NCBI GenBank assembly: GCA_004335835.1
Contig: RWJK01000188.1
Location: 1 to 14,271 of the forward strand
From: Scenedesmus sp. ARA3
Lineage: Eukaryota; Chlorophyta; Chlorophyceae; Sphaeropleales; Scenedesmaceae
Reading direction: 5' to 3'
Length of the DNA: 14,271 nucleotides
Every line of letters begins with the position of its first letter. Within the stretch, counting starts at the first letter, position 1. Positions 1 through 8,205 of the stretch are shown one piece after another. A program made the position numbers and the translations under genes. The notes under the pieces were generated by a model that ran no database searches, was not told the DNA's origin, and was given only the letters and a program-made list of their open reading frames with translations.

Positions 1-410
1 GCAAGTCTCTCACCACTGTTGCTGCTCTGCTGCTCTGCTGCTGTGTCACCGCTAGGGCCCTCTCTTGGCATGCCCGGCCTTGGCAGCGGCGGTGGCTTCG
101 GCGGCAGCAGCGCCAGCTCCGCGTCTGCAGCAGCAGCCTGCAAGTCTCTCGTCGCTGTTTCTGCTCTGCTGCTCTGCTGCTGTGTCACTGCCAGGGCCTT
201 CTCTTGGCATGCTCGGTCTTGGCAGCGGCGGCGGCTTCGGCGGCAGCTCCGCCAGCTCAGCGTTTGCTGCAGCAGCCTGCATGTCTCTCACCGCCGCTTC
301 TGTTCTGTGCTGTGTCACTTTCAGGGCCCTCTCTTGGCATGCCCGGTCTTGGCAGTGGCGGCGGCTTCGGCGGCAGCAGCGCCAGCGCAGCGTCTGCAGC
401 TGCCCCCAAG
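1..410 (+). repeat. Acceptor-side junction copies before coatomer exon 325
   Basis: Three units of about 130-140 bp each hold a CT-rich intron end (TGCTCTGCTGCTGTGTCAC type), an AG, and the exon start GGCCCTCTCTTGGCATGCC, then the Gly/Ser-coding stretch up to about GCGTCTGCAGC. Exon-like starts are at 56 (after GCTAG), 195 (after GCCAG) and 325 (after TTTCAG). Only the last continues into the full exon, with the PKKGMQLGK segment; the first two return to intron-like sequence. The unit may extend left of the window. Copies differ by scattered substitutions, so they are old enough to have drifted. Confidence 0.85.
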
Positions 411-1381
411 GCCGGCCTGCCCAAGAAGGGCATGCAGCTGGGCAAGGGCAAGGGTGCAGCCAGCATCCTGGAGAGCCTTGCGAAAGAGGAAGGGGTGGCG
501 AGCTTGGATGAGCCTTCGCGGCCCAGCGTGGCGGTTGGCGGGGCGCCTGTGGGCACACAGGTCATCTCGGGTGAGTCTGGTTGAGTAGTGAAGATACACT
601 CAGCCTTTGTGGATCCTAGCCTAGGCAGCAGAGCGCTAGGGCTGCAGGATTGGTGTGCACATGTATCGTGCGCAAAGTGGGGCAAATGGCCTGCCAGCAT
701 CCTGGAGAGCCTTGCGAAAGAGGAGGGCGTGGCGAGTTTGGATGAGCCGTCGCGGCCGAGCGTTGCTGTTGGCGGGGCACCTGTGGGCACACAGGTCATC
801 TCGGGTGAGTGGGGATGAGAGATTTAGATACACTCAGCCTTTGTGGATCCCAGCCTGGGCAGCAGAGTGCTGGGGCTGCCGGATTGCTGTGCACATGTAT
901 TGTGGGGAAAAGTGGGGCCAGGGTGCAGCCAGCATCCTGGAGAGCCTTGCAAAAGAGGAGGGCGTGGCGAGCTTGGATGAGCCTTCGCGGCCCAGCGTGG
1001 CTGTGGGTGGGGCGCCCATCGGAACGCAGGTCATTTCAGTTGAGTCTGATTAGCGGTGGCTGGCCCCAGCGCGATGCTGCTTAGCCTGAATAGCAGAGAC
1101 CATGGGTGCAGGACGGGTGCGCATGTATGGTTTGTAAGCAGGCCAGGGCGCTGCCAGCATCCTGGGGAGCCTGGCCAAGGTGGCCGGTGGGGTGTGAGGA
1201 GGGCGTGGCCAGCCTGGACGACCTGGCGCGGCTCAGCTCTGCTGCCGCCCTGCTGCTGCTTTGCTGTTGCCGCTGCTTCTGCCATCCCACAGAGCCCGTG
1301 TTCATTGGCATCGACGAGAAGCTGACCGTGGTGCTGAGCAGCCTGTCACCTTGCTCTCGTGCTGCCGCCTTGCTGCTGCCG

Positions 1382-1420
<39 letters not shown>

Positions 1421-4400
1421 TGCCATCCACAGAGCCCGTGTTTATCGGCATCAACGGGAAGCTGACGGTGGTGCTGAACAGCCTGTAACCTTGCTCACCT
1501 GCTGCTGCCCTGCTGTTCCCTTGCTGCTGCTGCCACTGAGCTGCTGCTGCTGCCATCACAGAGCCTGTGTTCATCGGCATCGACGAGAAGCTGACCAGCT
1601 CACCGTTGTGCTCAGCAGCATGTCACCTTGCTCACCTGCTTCCGCCTTGCTGCCACCTTGCTGCTGCTGCTGCTGCCATCCGCAGAGCCCGTGTTCATCG
1701 GCATCAATGAGAAGCTGACGGTGGTGCTCAGCAGCATGTTCCCTTGCTCACCTCCTGCTGCTGCTGCCGCCTTGCTGCTGCCACTCTGCTGCTGCCATCC
1801 ACAGAGCCCGTGTTCATCGGCATTGATGAAAAGCTGACCGTGGTGCTGAGCAGTCTGTTACCTTGCTCACCTGCCACCGCTGCTGCTGCTGCTGCTGCTG
1901 CTGTCAATCTGCTGCTGCTGCCATCCCACAGAGCCCGTGTTCATCGGCATCGACGAGAAGCTCACCTTGTGCTGAGCAGTCTGTCACCTTGCTCAACTGC
2001 TGCCACCTCAGCTGCTGCTGCTGCTGCCCCTCAGAGCCTGTGTTCATCGGCGTTGACGAGAAGCTGACCGTGGTGCTTAGCAGCCTGCCACCTTGCTCAC
2101 CTGCTGCTGTTCTGCTGCTGATGCTGCCATCTCACAGAGCCCATGTTCATTGCCATCGACGAAAAGCTCACCCGCTCACCGTGGTGCTGAACAGTCTGTC
2201 ACCTTGCTCACCTGCCACCGCTGCTGCTGCTGCCGCCTTGCTGCTGCCACTATGCTGCTGCTGCCATCACACAGAGCCCATTTTCATCGGCATCGACGAG
2301 AAGCTGACGGTCGTGCTGAGCAGCCTGTCACCTTGCTCACCTGCTGCTGCTGCTGCTGCTGCCTCCTCGCTGCTGCCACATTGCTGCTGCTGCCTTGCTG
2401 CTGCTGCCTTGCTGCTGCTGCCATCCCACAGAGCCTGTTTCATCGGCATCGACGAGAAGCTGACCGTGGTGCTGAGCAGCCTGTCACCTTGCTCACCTGC
2501 TGCTGCTGCCACCTTGCTGCTGCTGCTGCTGCTGCTGCCATCATCAGAGCCCGTGTTCATCGGCATCGACGAGCAGCTCACCAGCTCACCATGGTGCTGA
2601 GCAGTCTGTCACCTTGTTGTCACTGCTGCCGCCTTGCTGCTGCTGCTGCCATCCCACAGAGCCTGTGTTCATCAGCATTGACGAGAAGCTGACCGTGGTG
2701 CTGAGCAGTCTGTTGCCTTGCTCACCTGCTGCCACCTTGCTGCTGTTTCCTTGCTGCTGCTGCCTTGCCGCTGCTGCCATCACACAAAGCCTGTGTTCAT
2801 CAGCATCAATGAGGAGCTCATGGTAGCATGCTCTGTCTGTCACCGTGCTCACCTGCTGCCGCATCGCTGCTGCTGCTGCTGCTGCCATCTCGCAGAGCCC
2901 GTGTTCATCGGCATCGACGAGAAGCTCACCGTGGTGCTCAGCAAGACCGGGGGCCTGGAGAGCCTGGAGGTGCAGGGCACCATGAGCCTGGTGGTGGGCA
3001 GCGACGCAGACGCATACGTGGCGGCACAGGTACGTTTTCAGGACTTTATCAAGGACTTGGTGTGACTTGTGTTGGACTCTTGACAGCAGCCACCATGAGC
3101 CTGGTGGTGGGCAGCGACGCAGACGCATACGTGGCGGCACAGGTACGTTTTCAGGACTTTATCAAGGACTTGGTGTGACTTGTGTTGGACTCTTGACAGC
3201 AGCCACCATGAGCCTGGTGGTGGGCAGCGACGCAGACGCATACGTGGCGGCACAGGTGCGCAGGTGGCAAAGTTTGTTGTCGTGTAGCACGTGTTACATG
3301 TGCAAGAGCTCATGTGTAAGCGGTGGTGGTGGGCAGCGACGCGGGCGCGTATGTGGCGGCACAGGTGCGGCGGCTTGGTGTGCAGCGTGGTTCAGCTCGT
3401 GAGTGAGCTGCTCGTGAGCTTGCCCTCTGCTGCCCTGCCTCCCCGCCGCTGCTGCTGCTGTGCCTTCCGCAGATCCGGCAGGGCGCAACCCCCGGCTTCC
3501 AGTGCAAGACGCACCCCAACATCTGCTGTCCTGCTGCTGCTGCTGCTGCTGCTGCTGTTCCTCCCACAGATCCGGCAGGGCGCCAACCCCGGCTTCCAGT
3601 TCAAGACGCACCCCAACATCGACAAGGCCGGCTACGGCAATGGCGTGCTGGGGCTGAAGGACCCCAGCAGGCCCTTCCCCACAGGTGCGGGCAGAAAGAA
3701 GGGCACAGCATTGTGTTTTGTGGTTCAATTCGGTGTGCAACTGTGTGCTGAGACTGAAGGACCCCAGCAGGCCCTTCCCCACAGGTGTGGGCAGAAAGAA
3801 GGGCACAGCATTGTGTTTTGTAGTTCAATTCGGTTTGCAACGGTGTGCTGAGACTGAAGGACCCCAGCAGGCCTTCCCAACAGGTGCGGGCAAAAAGAAG
3901 GGCACAGCATTGTGTTTTGTGGTTCAATTCGGTTTGCAACGGTGTGCTGGGGCTGAAGGACCCCAGCAGGCCCTTCCCAACAGGTGCGGGCAGAAAGAAG
4001 GGCACAGCATTGTGTTTTGTGGTTGATATTCGATTTGCAACGGTGTGCTGGGGCTGAAGGACCCCAGCAGGCCCTTCCCCACAGGTGCGCTGACTTCTGA
4101 GCAGGGACAGCCAGGCAGAGCAGGACGTTTTGTACCTGTAACATTATTTGCAACATGCGGCTGGGGCTGAAGGACCCCAGCAGGCCCTTCCCAACAGGTG
4201 CGGCCCTGGGGCATGCAAGGGGCAACGAGTAGTGAAGTAGTAGAATAGAGCCGGGGCATGTAGCCGTGTTGAGGCCCCTGTTTCAAAGAGCAGGGGCTCA
4301 GGGACCCCAGCAGGCCCTTCCCCACAGGTGCGCGCAGCTTCCTGTTTGGTTCATGCAGGGGTTCAAGAGCCCCAGCAGGCCCTTCCCCACGTGTGGGCCA

Positions 4401-4571
4401 GGGGCATGCTGTGCAGGGGCGCCATTGCCGGCTCACTACCAGCACAGCAAGGGGCTGCAACGTGCCATGTTCCACATGTGCTGCTTGCACAAGGCAGGTG
4501 GTGATGCTTTTCATCTGCAGCCCTTAGTAACGCTTACCCACATCACACAACGACTCGTGAATGGCTGCTGC

Positions 4572-4610
<39 letters not shown>

Positions 4611-6168
4611 AGGCAGCGAGCTGGGCGTGCTCAAGTGGCGCTTCCAGAGCCGCGACGAGTCGCTGGTGCCGCTCACGCTGTCATGCTGGCCCTCCGCAAG
4701 CGGCTCCGAGTGCTACGTGAACATGGAGTACGAGAGTGCAGTGGAGTATGATCTGGAGCGCGTGGTGATTGCGATCCCCCTGCCGCACATGAGCCACGCG
4801 CCGCAGGTCAACCAGGTGCGTCATGTTATATATCTGTGCTCACAGATGTGTGCGCGGTCGCACATGTACGTTGAGGCAGCAGGCTTTGTTCTGGCTGTAA
4901 GTGGTGTGCGAACATATGCGATCAGAGATGTGTGTGCGGTCAAATATGTATACATTGTGGCAGCAGGCTGTGTTCCAGCTCCAAGTGCTACGTGAACATG
5001 GAGTACGAGAGCGCAGTGGATTATGATCTGGAGCGCGTGGTGATTGCCATCCCGCTGCCACACATGAGCCACGCGCCGCAGGTCAACCAGGTGCGGCATG
5101 TTATATATGCGGTCATAGATGTGTGTGCGGTCAAATCTGTACGTTGAGGCAGCAGGCTGTGTTCTGGCTGTGAGTGCTGTGTAGTCATGTGCGGTCAGTG
5201 ATGTGTGTGTGGTCAAATATGTGTGTTGAGGCAGCAGGCTGTGTTCAGGCTTTGAATGCTACGTGAACATGGAGTACGAGAGCGCAGTGGATTATGACCT
5301 GGAGCGCGTGGTGATTGCGATTCCCCTGCCACACATGAGCCACGCACCTCAGGTCAACCAGGTGCGTGTGTGCGCCCGACGCGAGAGTCGCATATGAAGT
5401 GGTGGTTGAGAATGTGCGGTCAGACAAGTGCGCGCAAGACAGCAGGCTGTGCTGATTGTGATCATTCCTGCTGCTGCGCAAGGGCGGTACGAGTTTCTGC
5501 CACAGCAGGGCCGGGTAACGCAAGCACTGTACAGCACCACCGCAGCTCCTGGCAGCGCAGGATTCACCAAAACCTCAATGATTGGGTGTTGGTGTGTCGT
5601 GGGACACGTGTCGCTGCAGTGCCGTACAGTGCTTGCGTTACCCGTGCCTTTCACTGCAAAGGTGCACCGCTAGTCACCAAATCCATCTGTCTGTCACGTC
5701 TGCGTTGCATGCCGCAGGTGGACGACGACTGGCGCTATGACAGCATCAGAGTCAATGCATCTAACCTGTCTGCTGCACTCTGCTGTACCTGCTGCTGCTG
5801 CTGCTGCTATCACTGCTCCGCACGTGGACGTCGACTGGCGCTACGACAGCGTCTGACTCAGTGCATCTGCTGCTGCTCCTGCTTTGTTTCTTTTGCCACA
5901 GGTGGACGGCGACTGGCGCTACGACAGCCGGCGCGGCGCGCTGCTGTGGAGCATCGACCTCATCGACAACACCAACCGCTCGGGCAGCATGGAGTTTGTG
6001 GTGCCCGCCTGCGACCCTGACGCGCTGTACCCGATTGAGGTGTCCTTCAGCAGCAGCAAGACCTTCTGCGACATTGCTATTGAGGGCGTGAGCAGCACGC
6101 AGACGGGGCAGCCGGTCAAGTTTGGGCAGAAGCGCGGCATGAGCACGGCCGGCTACCACGTGGTGTGA
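325..6168 (+). CDS. Coatomer subunit delta (delta-COP), C-terminal part, five exons, 5' end off the window
   Basis: Delta-COP is a subunit of the COPI coat, which works at the Golgi in retrograde vesicle transport. Exons are 325-570, 2896-3029, 3570-3684, 4613-4815 and 5902-6168. With one base from the missing upstream exon they give 322 codons including TGA, and every phase (1, 1, 0, 1, 0) matches. The first exon encodes a Gly/Ser/Ala linker with the family's GMQLGK motif. The mu-homology domain then runs from EPVFIGIDEKLTVVLS through FKTHPNI, LGLKDPSRPFPTG, LKWRFQSRDES, CWPSASGSECYVNMEYES, VVIAIPLP, DGDWRYDS and NRSGSMEFVVPA to the end YHVV. These match plant and animal delta-COP in order, so identity is very likely. 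The N-terminal longin domain is left of the window. The real exons are those contiguous with full-length coding sequence; neighbouring fragments are junction copies. Exon positions rest on GT-AG sites and frame. Confidence 0.93.
462..1235 (+). repeat. Donor-side junction copies after coatomer exon 325-570
   Basis: A unit of about 233 bp holds the last 109 bases of the exon (AGCATCCTGGAGAGCC to GTCATCTCGG), the donor GTGAGT and about 125 bp of intron. It starts at 462 (real exon), 697, 930 and, degraded, near 1153. The donor is intact at 571 and 805, but in the third copy it is TTGAGT at 1040, so the GT is lost. The fourth copy has a small insertion and loses similarity near 1235, where the CTG-rich acceptor-side array begins. 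The copy at 697 has an upstream AG (696-697), but including 698-804 (107 nt) would shift the frame. Confidence 0.87.
1236..2944 (+). repeat. Array of 13 acceptor-side copies before coatomer exon 2896-3029
   Basis: Fourteen exon-start copies (AGCCCGTGTTCATCGGCATC and on to GTGCTGAGCAG) begin at 1293, 1433, 1562, 1686, 1805, 1932, 2035, 2138, 2275, 2432, 2548, 2660, 2787 and 2896. Spacing is 103-157 bp, mean about 123. Each is preceded by CTG/CCTTG-rich sequence and usually a CAG acceptor; the copy at 2787 has CACACAA and has lost its AG. Each returns to the intron sequence CTGTCACCTTGCTCACCTG after about 49 exon bases. Only the last reads on into the exon (AAGACCGGGGGCC). Copies carry indels (extra bases in 1562, 2138 and 2548; one base lost at 2432) and missense changes, so they are not under coding constraint. 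Confidence 0.93.
2978..3364 (+). repeat. 113-bp donor-side tandem repeats after coatomer exon 2896-3029
   Basis: The segment 2978-3090 (exon end from CACCATGAGCCTGG, donor GTACG at 3030, and 60 nt of intron) is repeated base for base at 3091-3203. A third copy starts at 3204 and diverges just after its donor (GTGCG at 3256). A fourth, shorter and more diverged copy ends at 3364, also followed by GTGCGG. The identity of the first two units implies a recent duplication or gene conversion. The unit carries an AG (GACAG) before the exon-like part, but inclusion would add 53 or 56 nt and break the frame. Confidence 0.95.
3445..3525 (+). repeat. Acceptor-side partial copy of coatomer exon 3570-3684
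   Basis: CTG-rich sequence, then CTTCCGCAG, then about 50 bases matching the start of the next exon (ATCCGGCAGGGCGCAACC to CCCCAACATC, from 3473). After that the sequence returns to CTGCTGTCCTGCTGCTG and the true acceptor at 3567-3569. It has a TTC to TGC change (Phe to Cys) and a shifted base in the Ala/Asn codons relative to the real exon. Confidence 0.88.
3643..4395 (+). repeat. Donor-side array (7 copies) after coatomer exon 3570-3684
   Basis: The exon end (GTGCTGGGGCTGAAGGACC then CCAGCAGGCCCTTCCCC and ACAG) plus donor GTGCGGGCAG and intron start recurs about every 100 bp. Exon-like ends are at 3684 (real), 3784, 3883, 3983, 4084, 4197 and 4327, and near 4390. The first six keep CAG followed by GTG and the intron motif AGAAAGAAGGGCACAGCATT or a related one. 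The last has CCCCACGTG instead and has lost the AG/GT site. Similarity decays with distance from the real exon. Confidence 0.92.
4565..4612 (+). repeat. CTG tract forming the acceptor of coatomer exon 4613-4815
   Basis: CTG twice, CCG, then twelve CTG units (4574-4609) run directly into the acceptor CAG at 4610-4612. There is no separate pyrimidine tract, so the triplet run itself must act as the 3' splice-site context. Confidence 0.85.
4703..5361 (+). repeat. Donor-side copies of the last 113 bases of coatomer exon 4613-4815
   Basis: The exon's last 113 bases (4703-4815, encoding the CYVNMEYES to HAPQVNQ part) are repeated at 4978-5090 and 5249-5361. Each is followed by GTGCG and related intron sequence rich in GTGTGTGCGGTCA and GGCAGCAGGCTGTGTT motifs; the period is about 273 bp. 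Both extra copies change Glu to Asp (GAG to GAT) before the YDLERVV segment, so they are closer to each other than to the real exon. Including 4979-5090 (112 nt) would shift the frame. Confidence 0.93.
5512..5644. repeat. Perfect 21-bp inverted repeat around a 91-bp loop
   Basis: Bases 5512-5532 (CGGGTAACGCAAGC...) are the exact reverse complement of 5624-5644. The element lies in the last coatomer intron. I see no clear target-site duplication at its edges. It could be a small MITE-like relic or an intronic hairpin. Confidence 0.8.
5718..5850 (+). repeat. Two acceptor-side partial copies of the last coatomer exon
   Basis: Two 27-base copies of the exon start (GTGGACGACGACTGG to GACAGC) lie at 5718-5744 and 5824-5850, followed by GTCAATGCATCTAAC or GTCTGACTCAGTGCATC and CTG-rich sequence. 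The real exon starts at 5902 after TTTTGCCACAG. The first copy keeps its CAG acceptor; the second has CAC, so its acceptor AG is gone. Confidence 0.87.
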
Positions 6169-8205
6169 GGCTGTGGTATAATCTGGTAGGGGTGGGTGCT
6201 GTTGTCGCTGCCTGGTGGTTGCTCTGCTGCATGGTTTAGGGGTTGTGGTGTTGAACAGTGCCGATGGCATGTTGCTGCAGGTGGCAGGCTGGCAGATGGA
6301 TCCTGTGTGTGTTGGGTACTGTGGCGTTGTGGCTGCATGCAGCAGGTATCTGGCAGGTTTGTGGAGGGCTGTTGTGTGGTTCTGGAGGGTGTAATGGGCT
6401 GCTGCGGCTGCTGCTGGCTGCTCATGCCGGCCCTGCACCACCACAATTGCTGTCCCACACAACTGTGACGCATCGGTATTGACTGGATGCATGTGCAGCG
6501 CACTGTGCCATCCAGGATTGCATGTGTGGCGCAGACATCTGCTGTCGTTGGCAGCTTTGCACTGGCGGTCATCTGCTGGAAGCGTGGGTGCTTGCATGCT
6601 GTTGCGCACATGCAGAGCAGGCGTGGCCTGGCCTTTGTGGTTGCCCAGTGCGGATAGCAACGAGGGAGCTAGTGTGTCTTAGCCTGGGAGTCGGGTGCAT
6701 TGCCGTGGTGTGTCCTGTTGGCGAGTGGATGCAGCTGCGCTGCTGCTCCTTGATTGTCGAGTAAGCAAGTGCTCAGAGCGCAGCCCTCACGTCGCAGCGG
6801 CTGATTTTCAGAGCACGATGTGCAGGTAGTTACCGCAGTGTACTTAGCGCATGGCACAACGACCTAGCCATTGCCAATGGCCTCAGTGAGGCCGCTCCTT
6901 TTCTTGTAGTGTGGTTCTATTTCAGTGCTGCTGTCTTGTTGTGCTGCATGCGCCGCCAGGTGATGCTACCCCCTGGCACAGCAGTGCATACAGCATATAT
7001 GTCAGAAGTGCGCAAATGCTTGTGGTGGCGACGTGGGCTGCAGCTGTCAATCTGATCGATGATTTGCTGGTGCCGCCAGCTATCAGAGATTGCTGATTGC
7101 CTGCAGTCTGGATACAAATCATGGCATGTCCATGTGAGGCCAGTGTTCTCCCGAATGTTCTTAGGGACTGTAACAGCTGGCAAAAATACCTGGGTCGCAG
7201 ACAACAGTTACAGCGGGTGCCTCCAGGCGTCCAGGATGCGCCTGCTGCATCTGCGCTCCACAGTAGTCAACACACAGTGCAAAGCTGCAACCAGCTTGCC
7301 ATGAGCAGCTGCCTGCACAGCTTTCATCCGCAACAAGACAGGACCATGTGGATGGCCCGCATAACAATAACACGCATACTTTGAAACGTAACATATTTGT
7401 ATGTACTGGTGGCATTGAATCCCACCAAGAACGGCAAACACGCAAGCAACCTTTACTCGCAGGTGGTAGTGAGCAACAGACGATCTGCCTGCCGACACCA
7501 CAGGATTCAGCTGGCAACAACCTTGACACAAGGCCGGGCTGCGGCTGCAGATGTAACCTGCTTCAGGCAAAGCCATTTCAGCTAATAGTGCATTAATAAC
7601 CTGTGCAACGCACACAGCGCTGCAACAACATCTCGCCCCGCAACACACTGACAAAGAGTGTGGAGCAGCGGCTACACAGAAACCTGTAAAGCCACATGGC
7701 AGCGAGAACCTGCCAAGTGGAACAATACCCGCCCCCCCAAACTCAGCATAGCCCTCTCCTCAACAAGCCACTAGTAACCACTCCTGCAATGCTGCCCAGC
7801 TGGCGTGCAGCACAGCATTGGAGTATCCCACAGCTGCAACACCAGCAGAAACCAGGCGCTGTACAGTACGTGCTTGCCACACCAACCCCGCATCAAGGCC
7901 GTGAACACAGCGGTGCAAAAATGCATGCACGCTGACTGCAGCCAACACACTAGAAAATCACTCTCATCCAGCAGGCAAGCGATGCCTGCAGCAGCTCCTG
8001 GCACACAACTGCCAACAGCAGTGGTGCTGCCAGCAAAACCCGGTTCTACCCGCGCACACACGCGCTCGATCAGCAGCCCACGTCAGCTGCAATGTGACAC
8101 ACACAACCGCAGCACCGGCAATCACACTGCATCACCATCAGAAACCATCAGAAACCATCGAAACCGTCCGCTCAGTCGTAGTAGTGGTCCCTGCTGCTGC
8201 CGTCC
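6169..8205. other. Convergent intergenic region and 3' UTRs, no gene seen
   Basis: About 2.0 kb between the coatomer stop and the SR-gene stop. It should contain both 3' UTRs. On the + strand TGTAA occurs at 6390, 7169, 7552 and 7685. On the - strand the nearest TGTAA below the SR stop reads 7211-7207, which would give that gene a roughly 1-kb 3' UTR. The open frames here are low-complexity and show no recognisable protein. No junction-copy arrays were seen. Confidence 0.6.
6390..6394 (+). terminator. Candidate TGTAA polyadenylation signal for the coatomer gene
   Basis: First TGTAA after the coatomer stop codon, 222 nt downstream. TGTAA is the usual polyadenylation signal in chlorophyte algae. 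The assignment depends on the organism being a green alga and on no transcript data. Confidence 0.4.

Noticed and set aside
19..1053. Overlapping Cys/Ala/Ser-rich open frames on both strands
   Set aside because: They are frame shadows of the coatomer exon 325-570 and its junction copies; GC-rich repeats lack stops in several frames.
1863..2600. 245-codon open frame containing several FIGIDEKLTVVLSS-type repeats, as a possible repeat protein
   Set aside because: It crosses junction copies and CTG tracts, the copies fall in different frames because of indels, and only the last copy continues into the conserved coatomer domain.
1293..2944. CRISPR-like array (regular repeats of about 49 bp with about 75-bp spacers)
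   Set aside because: The repeats encode the start of a coatomer exon, the spacers are CTG-rich and alike, the spacing varies, and the context is eukaryotic.
1293..2944. Mutually exclusive alternative exons
   Set aside because: The copies lack a donor and the second half of the exon, and several have frameshifts or a lost acceptor.
2267..3140. Antisense Gln/Ser-rich open frames
   Set aside because: They result from reading the CTG tracts as CAG on the other strand; there is no conserved domain and no start context.
6669..8061. Short open frames in the convergent intergenic region
   Set aside because: Both strands show similar-length frames with no conserved motif or consistent splice structure; treated as UTR or intergenic sequence.
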